A stretch of DNA of 64,000 nt. Source: Eubacteriales bacterium. GTDB lineage: Bacteria; Bacillota; Clostridia; Christensenellales; CAG-138. Below, one piece after another: positions 16,320 to 24,624 of this stretch. The number at the start of each line of letters is the position of its first letter. The stretch's first letter is position 1. The stretch is from contig JAJFTI010000006.1 in the NCBI GenBank assembly GCA_021373115.1, positions 36,914-100,913 on the forward strand. Direction: 5' to 3'. Below the pieces are notes generated by a model that made no database searches, was not told where the DNA came from, and worked only from the letters and a program-made list of their open reading frames with translations. The position numbers and the translations under genes are program-made.

Positions 16320-17717
16320 ATGGCATATACGGATACGCAGATAGACAGCATTATTTCAGAAACGCTCGCGAAGTTCCAGAACCAGCCGCAGCGGGCGCGC
16401 GGAAACTGGCTGTGTGAAACGGCGGAGGAAGCGATTGCAAACGCGAAAGCCGCGCAGAAGGAACTGATCAAAATGCCGCTGGAAAAGCGCGGCCGGCTGA
16501 TTGAGGCCATGCGCAAAGCCGCACTGAACAACGCGGAATACCTGGCGCGCCTTGCTAACGAGGAAACCGGCTACGGTCGGGTTGCCGATAAAACCGCAAA
16601 GAATATCCTCGCGGCGGAAAAGACGCCGGGGATTGAAGACCTGCATGCGCAGGCGTTTACGGGCGACTATGGACTCACGCTGGTGGAGGCTGCGCCGTTT
16701 GGCGTGATCGGCTCGATTACACCTTCCACCAATCCGACTTCGACGGTCATCAACAACTCCATCAGCATGATTGCGGCGGGGAACGCCGTGGTGTTCAACC
16801 CGCATCCGGCGGCAAAGCGCGCTTCGCAGGAGGCTATGCGCATTCTCAATGAAGCAATCGCGCAGGCTGGCGGCCCTGACAGCTTGATTACCACCGTGAA
16901 GGAGCCGACGCTCGAAAGCGGCAAAGCGATTATGGAATCGAAGGATATTCCGCTCCTCTCCGTGACCGGCGGCGAAGCGGTGGTCGGCGTTGCGATGCGC
17001 ACCGGCAAGAAGGTCATCGCCGCGGGGCCGGGCAACCCGCCCGTGATTGTGGACGACACCGCCGACCTTGGGAAGGCGGCGAAGGACATCGTGGACGGAG
17101 CGAGTTTCGACAACAACGTGGTCTGCATTGCCGAAAAAGAGGTGTTCGCGTATGCGAAAATCATCGACGAGCTTGTCGCGCAGATGCAGCAGAACGGGGC
17201 GTATCTCGTTTCCGGTGAAGATATCGATAAAATCGTGAAAACCGTTCTGGTCAAACAGAACGATATATATGTGATCAACCGCAAATACGTCGGCCGGAAC
17301 GCCGCCGTGATTCTCAAGGACAGCGGCGTGAGCTTTACCGGCGATCCGCGTCTTGTGATTGCGCGCGTGGATAAGAATCATCCGTTCGTGCGCACCGAGA
17401 TGCTGATGCCTGTGCTGGGAATTTGCAGTGTTAAGGATATCGACGAGGCGGTGGAGGAGGCGCTCTGCGCCGAGCAGGGCCGCCAGCACTCCGCCATGAT
17501 CCACTCGACGAACATCAAACACCTCACCTACGCGGCGGCCGCGCTGAACACCACGGTGTTCGTAAAGAACGCGCCGTCCTATGCGGGGCTGGGTTTCCTG
17601 GCGGAGGGCTATACCACGCTGACCATTGCAACGCCAACGGGAGAGGGCCTTACGAGTGCGAAGTCGTTTACCCGCGCGCGGCGCTGCGTACTGCACGGCG
17701 ATTTAAGAATCGTTTAA
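16320..17717 (+). CDS. CoA-acylating aldehyde dehydrogenase (PduP/EutE-like) with cargo peptide
   Basis: Oxidises the aldehyde produced in the compartment to acyl-CoA using NAD and CoA. The catalytic cysteine is C269 in DNNVVCIAEKE. The aldehyde dehydrogenase fold continues with SITPSTNPTSTVINN and GPGNPPVIVDDTADLGKAA. The first 20 residues (MAYTDTQIDSIISETLAKF) form an amphipathic helix followed by a proline- and arginine-containing linker, as in PduP encapsulation peptides. The 465-residue length matches PduP. The substrate would be acetaldehyde if the aldolase uses deoxyribose 5-phosphate. Confidence 0.93.
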   Translation: MAYTDTQIDSIISETLAKFQNQPQRARGNWLCETAEEAIANAKAAQKELIKMPLEKRGRLIEAMRKAALNNAEYLARLANEETGYGRVADKTAKNILAAEKTPGIEDLHAQAFTGDYGLTLVEAAPFGVIGSITPSTNPTSTVINNSISMIAAGNAVVFNPHPAAKRASQEAMRILNEAIAQAGGPDSLITTVKEPTLESGKAIMESKDIPLLSVTGGEAVVGVAMRTGKKVIAAGPGNPPVIVDDTADLGKAAKDIVDGASFDNNVVCIAEKEVFAYAKIIDELVAQMQQNGAYLVSGEDIDKIVKTVLVKQNDIYVINRKYVGRNAAVILKDSGVSFTGDPRLVIARVDKNHPFVRTEMLMPVLGICSVKDIDEAVEEALCAEQGRQHSAMIHSTNIKHLTYAAAALNTTVFVKNAPSYAGLGFLAEGYTTLTIATPTGEGLTSAKSFTRARRCVLHGDLRIV

Positions 17718-17741
17718 AACGTAATTCGGAAAGATGGGGTT

Positions 17742-19064
17742 ATGGCGGATACGCTGGAGAGAATTAAAGAGGCGGGCGTGGTCGGCGCGGGCGGCGCGGG
17801 ATTTCCCACGCACGTAAAGATCAACTGCAAAGCCGAAACCGTTATCGCAAACGGCGCGGAGTGCGAGCCGCTGCTCAACGTGGATCAGTGCGCCATGCGG
17901 GACGAAGCGGAGCAGATCGTAGCCGGGCTGGAAGCCGTGCTGCAGATCACCGGAGCTGCGCGCGGGGTCATCTGCACGAAGGAGCATTACCACGATGCGG
18001 TCGTTTCGCTGCAAAAAGCGCTGACTGGGAAAGAAAACCTGGCGCTGAAACTGCTGAAGAGCACCTATCCCGCCGGCGACGAGCAGGTGATGGTATATGA
18101 GGTGACGGGCAGGGTGGTTCCAACGGGAGGACTTCCGCTGGATGCCGGCGCGGTCGTGCTGAACGTCAGCACGCTGAAAAACGTCAGCCGCGCGTTGGCC
18201 GGTTTTCCGGTAACGGACAAGACTGTGACCGTTTCCGGCGAGGTGAGCGTGCCGGTCACGATGGAAGTTCCGATTGGAACGCCGTTTCAGGCGCTGATCG
18301 ACCGCGCGGGCGGGCCAAAGAGCGCGGAGGGCTACGTCGCCGTCATCGGCGGCCCCTGCATGGGCGCGCTGGAGCGGGACTGGAGCAAACCGGTTACCAA
18401 GACCACGGGCGGGATCATCGTGCTCAAGGCGGATCATCCGCTTGTCAGAACGAAAACACAGGATTTCGCGCGCGACGTGAAGCTGGCAAAAGCGGTGTGT
18501 TGCCAGTGCAGCCTCTGCACCCAAATGTGCCCGCGCAACGCGCTCGGGCTCAAGGTGGAGCCGCACAAGGCCATGCGCGCGGCGGCGAATAACGACGGCA
18601 AGCTGCTTGGCGACATCAACGGCGTGTTCTCCTGCTGCAACTGCGGGCTGTGCACCTACTATGCCTGCAACTTCGGACTGAACCCTGCCGCGATGATGAC
18701 GCGGATGAAGGACGGCCTGAGCCGCGCGGGCGTGAAGCCGGAAAAGAAGATCGCATACCCGGTTTCGGACGGGTACGGGCTTACGAAGCTGCCGACCTAC
18801 CGGCTGGAGTCGCGCCTGGGCGTGACGCAATATGAATCGAACGCGCCGTATGTCCGCGAAGCGTTTTCGGTTTCCAGCGTGGCAATTCCGCTCAAAATGC
18901 ACATCGGCGCGCCGTCGGAACCCGTTGTTGCGGTTGGCAGCCGCGTGAAGAAGGGTGATTTGATTGCCCGTATTCCGGAGGGCAAGATGGGTGCGAACAT
19001 TCACGCGAGCATTGACGGAACCGTAACGGCCGTCGATGCCCAACAGATCACCATACTGCGATAG
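17742..19064 (+). CDS. pduS: PduS-like flavin/iron-sulfur oxidoreductase (RnfC-like)
   Basis: A 440-residue relative of RnfC and NuoF. It has the N-terminal GAGGAGFPTHVK flavin/nucleotide region, an SLBB-like middle, and two 4Fe-4S motifs: C253, C256, C259 and C263 followed by proline, and C298, C301, C304 with C309. In Pdu compartments PduS is described as a cobalamin reductase. With no B12 enzyme here, a role in moving electrons from NADH through the PduT shell pore encoded next door is more likely. That would solve the cofactor-recycling problem left by the lack of a recognisable BMC alcohol dehydrogenase. Confidence 0.9.
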   Translation: MADTLERIKEAGVVGAGGAGFPTHVKINCKAETVIANGAECEPLLNVDQCAMRDEAEQIVAGLEAVLQITGAARGVICTKEHYHDAVVSLQKALTGKENLALKLLKSTYPAGDEQVMVYEVTGRVVPTGGLPLDAGAVVLNVSTLKNVSRALAGFPVTDKTVTVSGEVSVPVTMEVPIGTPFQALIDRAGGPKSAEGYVAVIGGPCMGALERDWSKPVTKTTGGIIVLKADHPLVRTKTQDFARDVKLAKAVCCQCSLCTQMCPRNALGLKVEPHKAMRAAANNDGKLLGDINGVFSCCNCGLCTYYACNFGLNPAAMMTRMKDGLSRAGVKPEKKIAYPVSDGYGLTKLPTYRLESRLGVTQYESNAPYVREAFSVSSVAIPLKMHIGAPSEPVVAVGSRVKKGDLIARIPEGKMGANIHASIDGTVTAVDAQQITILR

Positions 19065-19073
19065 GAGCCTGCG

Positions 19074-19622
19074 ATGAACGCATTAGGAATGATCGAATGC
19101 CAGAATATTCCAAAGGGGATTGAAGCGGCGGACAGCATGCTGAAAACCGCGGATGTATCGCTATTAACCGCGCAGGCGGTCTGCGCGGGGAAATACATTG
19201 TGCTGATTTCCGGCGACGTGGCCGCCGTTTCGGCGAGCGTGGATGCGGGAAAGGCGATGTGCGGCGCGAGCTTGATCGACAGCCTGGTCATTCCAAGCAT
19301 CCATCCGCAGGTGCTTTCCGCGGTGGCCGCCTGCAGCGACGTGCCGAAACCGAGCGCGCTTGGCATACTGGAATCGTTTTCGCTTTGCGTGAGCGTAAAA
19401 ATTGCGGATGCGGCGGTCAAGGCGGCGGATATTTCGCTGATCGAAATCCGTCTTGGGCGAGGGCTCGGCGGTAAGGCGTTTGTCATCTTTACGGGCGATG
19501 TGTCCGCCTGCGAGGCGGCGGTGCGCGCGGCGGAAAACGCGGAGGGCGTGGGCGGAATGATTTCGCAGTCCGTCGTGATTCCTTCGCCCAATATGGATCT
19601 GGTCAGGCAATCAATCTATTAA
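19074..19622 (+). CDS. pduT: BMC-T trimeric shell protein, PduT-like
   Basis: A tandem BMC-domain protein of 182 residues; three copies form a pseudohexamer. The first domain begins ALGMIECQNIPKGIEAADSML and the second ALGILESFSLCVSVKIADAAV. Cys37 in AVCAGKYIV sits where PduT carries the cysteine (Cys38) that holds a 4Fe-4S cluster in the central pore. The gene is 10 bases after pduS, supporting a joint electron-transfer role across the shell. Confidence 0.92.
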   Translation: MNALGMIECQNIPKGIEAADSMLKTADVSLLTAQAVCAGKYIVLISGDVAAVSASVDAGKAMCGASLIDSLVIPSIHPQVLSAVAACSDVPKPSALGILESFSLCVSVKIADAAVKAADISLIEIRLGRGLGGKAFVIFTGDVSACEAAVRAAENAEGVGGMISQSVVIPSPNMDLVRQSIY

Positions 19623-19646
19623 GCCGAACGGGGGAGGTGGCGCGCT

Positions 19647-19931
19647 GTGTATACCGGAACGGTCATCGGAACGGTCGTGGCAACAAAAAAATACGAATCC
19701 CTGTCCGGCATTAAGCTGCTGGTGGTGGAAACAATAGAAAACGGGAAACCCGCCAAGGTCATCGTCGCCGCGGACGCTACGCGGCAGGCAGGCATTGGCG
19801 ACTTTGTCTATCTCATTGGTTCAAAGGAAGCCGCGCTGCTTTTCCGCCAGAAGTATACGCCGGTGGATGCGGCAATTGCGGGATTTATCGATCGATACGA
19901 CGTAATAAGTACAAAGGAGACGCAGCAATGA
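19647..19931 (+). CDS. BMC-P pentameric vertex protein (EutN/CcmL family), copy 2
   Basis: A 94-residue vertex protein, GTG start with GGGAGGTGG upstream. It has the family pattern [23 protein letters not shown] and [18 protein letters not shown], with a C-terminal [12 protein letters not shown] strand. Its last codons overlap the start of BMC-H copy 3, so the two shell genes are translationally coupled. Confidence 0.93.
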   Translation: MYTGTVIGTVVATKKYESLSGIKLLVVETIENGKPAKVIVAADATRQAGIGDFVYLIGSKEAALLFRQKYTPVDAAIAGFIDRYDVISTKETQQ

Positions 19932-20239
19932 AACTTGCACTTGGAATGGTGGAAACAAAGGGGCTTGTCGGCGCGATTGAAGCGGCGGACGCAATGGTGA
20001 AAGCGGCGAACGTACAGCTTGTCGGCAAGGAGAAAATCGGTTCCGGTCTGGTCACCGTCATGGTTCGCGGCGATGTCGGCGCGGTGAAGGCCAGCGTGGA
20101 AGCGGGCGCAGCCGCGGCAAAACGCGTTGGTGAGCTTTACTCGGTGCACGTAATCCCGAGCCCGCACGAGGATGTGGAACAGTTGCTGGGCGAACAGCCG
20201 AAGGCAAAAGCGCCGCAAAAGACCGCCGCAAAGAGCTAG
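19928..20239 (+). CDS. BMC-H hexameric shell protein, copy 3, with C-terminal tail
   Basis: Almost identical to BMC-H copies 1 and 2 through the BMC domain (same KIGSG pore), but it starts MKLALGM and carries an extra lysine/alanine-rich tail ([15 protein letters not shown]) of about 15 residues. Such tails project from the hexamer and may bind cargo, other proteins or nucleic acid, or alter curvature. The ATGA overlap with the preceding vertex gene fixes the start. Confidence 0.94.
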   Translation: MKLALGMVETKGLVGAIEAADAMVKAANVQLVGKEKIGSGLVTVMVRGDVGAVKASVEAGAAAAKRVGELYSVHVIPSPHEDVEQLLGEQPKAKAPQKTAAKS

Positions 20240-20249
20240 AGGCAAAAAC

Positions 20250-20537
20250 ATGAGACTGGCCAGAGTGGTCGGGAACGTGGTCTCGACCGTCAAGGAAAAA
20301 ACGCATTTCCATTATAAACTGCTGATTGTCGATTATCTGGACGGGGAAGGCAAACCGGTCGAAACACAACAGATTGTGTTTGACGGAGCGGACGCCGGAA
20401 TCGGCGATCTTGTGCTGGTCAACGTGGATGGCGGCGCAGCGAAGATGCTGCTTGGCGATAAGGAGATCATTGCCGATAACACGGCATGCGGCGTGATCGA
20501 CCACTGGACATTCGACGGGAAGGTGACGGGCAAATGA
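20250..20537 (+). CDS. BMC-P pentameric vertex protein (EutN/CcmL family), copy 3
   Basis: A vertex protein of about 95 residues starting MRLARVVGNVVSTVKEKTHFHYKLL, with GIGDLVLVNVDGGAAKMLLGD and TACGVIDHWTF. The ATG at 20250 is 10 bases after the previous stop with a weak GAGGC ribosome binding site; the longer frame from 20172 overlaps BMC-H copy 3 and is not family-like. The stop overlaps the ATG of the next gene (ATGA). Three different vertex proteins in one locus is a recurring feature of several BMC types. Confidence 0.93.
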   Translation: MRLARVVGNVVSTVKEKTHFHYKLLIVDYLDGEGKPVETQQIVFDGADAGIGDLVLVNVDGGAAKMLLGDKEIIADNTACGVIDHWTFDGKVTGK

Positions 20538-21274
20538 ACATCAACGATGTGATAAAGAAAGTTACGGAAGAGGTTTATAAACAGATGGGAACAAGCGGCG
20601 AGACGGCGCAGAATACCGGCGGCAACTTCGAGCTGGCGGGGCATATTGAGCATTCGATTCTGAACCCGGATATGACGCGGGAAAAGGTTATCCGCGAATG
20701 CGCGCTCGCCAGACAATATAAGTTTGCCAACGTCTGCGTAACGCCTTATTTTGTGCGGGAAGCGGCGGAAGCACTGAGAACCTGCAACGTTGGCGTCTGC
20801 GCGCCGGTGGGGTTTCCGCAGGGAGCGGCGTCCACCGCGGCAAAGCTCTGCGAGATCAAAGAGTGCGTGGCAAACGGGGCGACGGAGCTGGACGTAGAGC
20901 TCAACATCGTTGCCATCAAATCCGGCGAGTTTGACGAGATGAAACGCGAGCTGAAGGCCATGGTCGATGCGGCGGGACATGGCGTTAAGGTGAAAGCCAT
21001 CTACGAACAGGGACTGCTCACGGACGAGGAAAAGAAGAAAACGCTCGAGATTATCCGGGACGTCGCGCCCGCCTACGTAAAGATTTCCAACGCGCTGACC
21101 GGCAAAGCCGCCTGCAAGGACGACGTTGCGTTTGTCAAGGCGATTGTTGGCAATTCGGTAAAAATCAAGATCGACGGCGGAATTAAGACCGCGGCCTTCG
21201 CAAGCGAAATTCTTGCTTCCGGCGCGGATCGAATCGGCTGTTCCGCTTCGGTGGCAATCGTCACGGGCGGCTGA
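20534..21274 (+). CDS. Second DeoC-family aldolase with cargo helix, diverged active site
   Basis: A 246-residue paralogue of the deoxyribose-phosphate aldolase. The N-terminal helix MNINDVIKKVTEEVYKQM plus a glycine/threonine linker is of cargo-peptide type. The catalytic residues appear to be kept (D120, Schiff-base K183, K212), but their surroundings differ from true DeoC: KTSTGF becomes KISNAL, DHTVLKP becomes EHSILNP, and KASTG becomes KIDGG. It probably uses another substrate, or partners the first aldolase in a mixed oligomer. The start overlaps the previous stop. Confidence 0.87.
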   Translation: MNINDVIKKVTEEVYKQMGTSGETAQNTGGNFELAGHIEHSILNPDMTREKVIRECALARQYKFANVCVTPYFVREAAEALRTCNVGVCAPVGFPQGAASTAAKLCEIKECVANGATELDVELNIVAIKSGEFDEMKRELKAMVDAAGHGVKVKAIYEQGLLTDEEKKKTLEIIRDVAPAYVKISNALTGKAACKDDVAFVKAIVGNSVKIKIDGGIKTAAFASEILASGADRIGCSASVAIVTGG

Positions 21275-21286
21275 GCCGGAGGGCAC

Positions 21287-22048
21287 ATGGATCTCAATTT
21301 AAAAGGGAAAACCGCGCTCGTAACCGGCGGCAGCCGGGGCATTGGCAGCGCTATCTGTGCGTGTTTGGCACAGGAAGGCGCAAATGTTCTGCTGACTTAC
21401 GTGACAACTGAGGAGAAAGCGGAGGCGGTCGCCGCCCGCTTAACGGAGCAGTACGGCGTTTGCGCGGCGGCAGCGCGGGCGGACGTTTCGGTGGAGTCCG
21501 ACGTCCGGGCGCTGTTTCGGTTTGCGGAAAAGAGGTTTCATACGCTGGACGTTCTCGTCAACAACGCGGGCGTCTGTCCGGTGTCTCCAATTAAGGATAC
21601 AACCTTCGACACATGGAACCAGGTGATGGCCGTGAATCTGGGCGGCGTGTTTCTTACCTGCAGAGAACTAATAAACCACGCTGTTGCGGCCGGGAGGCCC
21701 GCCTCGATCGTCAACATTGCCTCGGCAACGGCCTACCTTGGCTCTAAAAACGGCAAGACGCATTACGCGGCCAGCAAGGGCGGAGTTATTTCCTTTACGG
21801 TTTCGCTCGCAAAAGAGGTTGCGGCATACGGAATTCGCGTTAACGCCGTTGCGCCGGGAATCCTGTATACCGATATGACGGCGGAACTGCTGGAGCGGGA
21901 TTTGGAGCACTATAAAAAGCAGATTCCCATCGGACGAATCGCGACGCTGGAGGAAGCGGCATCCGCGGTGGCGTTTCTGGCCGGAGATGCGTCCTCCTAC
22001 ATGACCGGTTCCGTTCTCGACTTAAGCGGCGGGCAGCTTGGCCGATAA
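21287..22048 (+). CDS. Short-chain dehydrogenase/reductase (SDR), BMC operon copy 3
   Basis: A FabG-like SDR of 253 residues, last gene of the BMC operon. TGGSRGIGSAI binds the dinucleotide, LVNNAGVCPVSPIKD follows, and the catalytic pair is in YAASKGGV. It shares its first residues and general pattern with copy 2 (12354), and the two bracket the shell genes. It has no cargo helix. It lies 12 bases after the second aldolase. Confidence 0.87.
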   Translation: MDLNLKGKTALVTGGSRGIGSAICACLAQEGANVLLTYVTTEEKAEAVAARLTEQYGVCAAAARADVSVESDVRALFRFAEKRFHTLDVLVNNAGVCPVSPIKDTTFDTWNQVMAVNLGGVFLTCRELINHAVAAGRPASIVNIASATAYLGSKNGKTHYAASKGGVISFTVSLAKEVAAYGIRVNAVAPGILYTDMTAELLERDLEHYKKQIPIGRIATLEEAASAVAFLAGDASSYMTGSVLDLSGGQLGR

Positions 22049-22427
22049 AAAAGCGGATTTCCACTTGAAATAAACGAATCCCCGGACAGCAAGGCAATTC
22101 GATGGCGCGTTTGAAACAGAATATCAGCCCCCTAAAGCCAGGCAGGACGGCGGACTGTTCGGAGCGATAGGGGTGTTTTTTTGCGTTTAAAACAAAGGAT
22201 GGCCGATGGCTGCAAAACGGAGGCTGCATGGCCTCCCGAAAACGCGATGCGCGACGCTTTCTGCGAGGCAACGCTATGTTTTTCGAGAAAAATGTGGTAT
22301 TCTATACGCAATCGTCGGCGGGGGATGCCCGCCCGGCCGGAACGCCCGAAAGGCAAACGAAAAGGCCGTAACTAAGATTGAACAGTTTCGGACGGAACTC
22401 TTTCATCTGAACGAACGGAGGGAGCAA
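22049..22427. other. Gap after the BMC operon
   Basis: A 379-base gap. It holds the candidate BMC operon terminator (22128-22182) and a GGAGGC-TGCATG-GCCTCC hairpin at 22219-22236. A weak extended -10 (TGGTATTCT, 22295-22303) may drive the downstream lipoprotein gene. I see no gene or known riboswitch here. Confidence 0.5.
22128..22182 (+). terminator. Candidate terminator of the BMC operon
   Basis: CCCCTA (22129-22134) pairs with TAGGGG (22168-22173), followed by TGTTTTTTTG. The 33-base interior can fold further. The long loop makes the call less certain, but the T-run and position about 80 bases after the last gene fit. Confidence 0.55.
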
Positions 22428-23462
22428 ATGATTATGAAAACGAAACGGAACCTGCTATCCATACGTTCCAGGATTACAAAGCGTGCGGTTGTCGCGCTCG
22501 TTCTCTGCACAGTCCTGCTGTTCACGTTTGGCTGCGCAGCGCGCGCTTCGGAATCCGATGTCGCCTATGCACCCGCGCCGGCGGGCGCCGCTTACGATGA
22601 GGCGGCGCCGCAGGCAGAGAGTGCGGAAACCTATGCGGTGAGTTCGGATGCGTCCGGCTCAACCGGAACACAGACCGAGCCGACCGGTGATTTCGACGTC
22701 CGCAAGATTGTTTACACCGCGGATATGACTCTGACGGCCGATGATCCGGAGCAAGCGCTGGCAAACCTGGTGGAAAGCGCTCAGAACCTGGGCGGTTACG
22801 TCTCCGGCTCCTACAGCACGACGGACGATCTCGGAACTTACTATTCCACCGCGACAATCAAGGTTCCCGCGGATCAGCTGGAAACGCTGGTGAACGCGGC
22901 AAAATCGATTGGAAAAGTGGACGACTATCGCCTCAGCTCGGACGATATTTCGCTTTCCTATTACGACATGCAGGCGCGGCTTGATAACGCGAAAGCCGAG
23001 GAACAGCAACTGCTTGAAATTCTCGCGCAGTGCAAAACGATTGAGGAGATTCTGGCCGTTCGCCAGAGCCTGACGAGCGTTCGCGCGGATATTGAAAGCT
23101 ATACCGCGCAGATGAATCTCTGGGACAACCTGGTTTCCTACGCTACGCTGAATCTTACCATCAATCGCACGCCGAAGACGGCGGTAGCGGGTGAAAAGGA
23201 ACTGATTCAGGTTTGGAAGGCTTCGGATACCTGGGGCCGCATGGCCAGAGGATTCCAGAACAGCGCGCGGTTTGTCGTGAATGCGCTTGGCGCGATCGGG
23301 ATTTTCCTCGCGGTAGCAATCATTCCCGCAGGGATTCTCTTCCTCGCCATCGGGCTGCCAATCATTCTGCATAAGAAAAACAAACGAAAAAAGGCGGCGG
23401 CGCTGAAAGCGCAGCAACCCGCGGCGGCGGAACCGGAAAACACGATAAAACAGAACGAATAA
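22428..23462 (+). CDS. DUF4349 domain lipoprotein with C-terminal membrane segment
   Basis: A protein of about 344 residues. The N-terminus has a signal with lipobox LLFTFGCAA, so it is probably lipid-anchored outside the membrane. A low-complexity Ala/Pro/Glu linker follows, then a DUF4349 domain with a coiled-coil middle (DNAKAEEQQLLEILAQCKTIEEIL). A transmembrane helix near residue 290 precedes a basic cytoplasmic end (HKKNKRKKAAALK). The ATG at 22428 has CGGAGGGAG upstream; earlier in-frame starts have no signal peptide. The function of the domain is not known; an envelope role is likely. Confidence 0.85.
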   Translation: MIMKTKRNLLSIRSRITKRAVVALVLCTVLLFTFGCAARASESDVAYAPAPAGAAYDEAAPQAESAETYAVSSDASGSTGTQTEPTGDFDVRKIVYTADMTLTADDPEQALANLVESAQNLGGYVSGSYSTTDDLGTYYSTATIKVPADQLETLVNAAKSIGKVDDYRLSSDDISLSYYDMQARLDNAKAEEQQLLEILAQCKTIEEILAVRQSLTSVRADIESYTAQMNLWDNLVSYATLNLTINRTPKTAVAGEKELIQVWKASDTWGRMARGFQNSARFVVNALGAIGIFLAVAIIPAGILFLAIGLPIILHKKNKRKKAAALKAQQPAAAEPENTIKQNE

Positions 23463-23490
23463 ATACACAGAAATCAGGGGGATAGTACAG

Positions 23491-24609
23491 GTGGTTACGA
23501 TCAAAGAAGCGGCGACCAAGAAGGATTTGGTCAAGTTCATGGAATTCCCGCTCAAACTTTACCGGGGTAATCCTTATTACGTGCCCGATATACTCTCGAG
23601 CCAGGTGGCCGATATGCAGAAGGGGAAGAATCCCGCGTTTGCTTTTTGCGACGCAAAGTGCTTTCTGGCGTATCGGGACGGCGAGATCGTCGGCCGCATC
23701 GCGGGCATCCTGAACACCCGTGCGAACGCGAAGTTTGGCAAGAAATACCTCAACTTCACGAACGTGGACTTCATTGACGACGAAGAAGTTGTGGACGCGC
23801 TTTTTAACGCGGTGGAAAGCTGGGCAAAGGAACTTGGCTGCGAAGCATTGCATGGCCCGCTTGGCTTTTCGGATATGGACCGCGAAGGCATGCTGATCGA
23901 AGGGTTTGATCGAAAGAGCCTGTTCTATACCTACTACAATCATCCATACTATATGGAGCATATGACCCGGCGCGGGTATCAAAAGCAGGTGGACTGGGTC
24001 GAAATGCGCCTAACGCTGCCGGACGTGCCGGACGAAAAGTATGCGCGTGTAGCGGAATATGTAAAAAAGAAAAAGAATCTGCACGTGGTCAATCTTGGCG
24101 AGAAACCGATTAAGCAGCTGATTGAGGACATGTTTGCCCTCTACAACAAGACCTACCTTGTGCTCTTTGGCATGGTACCGATGACGGACGAGCAGATGGT
24201 GAAGTATGCCGGCGAATTCCGGCCAATGGTTGAAAAGCGTACCTCCTCGTTTGTCTATAACGAACAGGGTGAAATGGTTGCGTTCGGCATTTGCTGCCCC
24301 GCGCTCGACAGCGCGATGCAAAAAATGAAGGGGCGGACGGCACCCTTTGGCTGGATCCGGCTGCTCAAGGCGCTCAAGGGAAAAAACGACACGGTCGATC
24401 TGCTGCTCATTGCGGTGCGTCCGGATCTGCAGGGGCAGGGCGTGAACGCCATCGTTCTGGACGACATGCTGAGAAAGTCAATCAAGAGCGGTGTGAAATA
24501 CGCCGAGACGGGCCCCATGCTGGAACTAAACGACCATGTTCTTTCCCAGTGGGAGCGGTTTGAATCCGAGCAGCACAAGCGCCGCCGGTGCTTCGTAAAA
24601 GAACTCTAA
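23491..24609 (+). CDS. GNAT-fold N-acetyltransferase family protein
   Basis: A 372-residue protein with a GNAT-like N-terminal region (FMEFPLKLYRGNPYYVPD, LAYRDGEIVGRIAGI) and a second GNAT-like region with the acetyl-CoA motif VRPDLQGQGVNAIVLDDML near residue 310. This two-part arrangement occurs in a conserved but poorly characterised bacterial family. The GTG start at 23491 has GGGGG upstream. The acceptor is unknown. A terminator follows directly. Confidence 0.8.
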   Translation: MVTIKEAATKKDLVKFMEFPLKLYRGNPYYVPDILSSQVADMQKGKNPAFAFCDAKCFLAYRDGEIVGRIAGILNTRANAKFGKKYLNFTNVDFIDDEEVVDALFNAVESWAKELGCEALHGPLGFSDMDREGMLIEGFDRKSLFYTYYNHPYYMEHMTRRGYQKQVDWVEMRLTLPDVPDEKYARVAEYVKKKKNLHVVNLGEKPIKQLIEDMFALYNKTYLVLFGMVPMTDEQMVKYAGEFRPMVEKRTSSFVYNEQGEMVAFGICCPALDSAMQKMKGRTAPFGWIRLLKALKGKNDTVDLLLIAVRPDLQGQGVNAIVLDDMLRKSIKSGVKYAETGPMLELNDHVLSQWERFESEQHKRRRCFVKEL

Positions 24610-24624
24610 CACGGGATTTCCGAC

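Noticed and set aside
13158..20239. Possible mobile repeat because BMC-H DNA recurs three times
   Set aside because: The repeats are the shell genes themselves, with no terminal inverted repeats or transposase.
22049..22427. Cobalamin riboswitch or other known riboswitch after the BMC operon
   Set aside because: I found no conserved box of a known riboswitch class, only simple hairpins.
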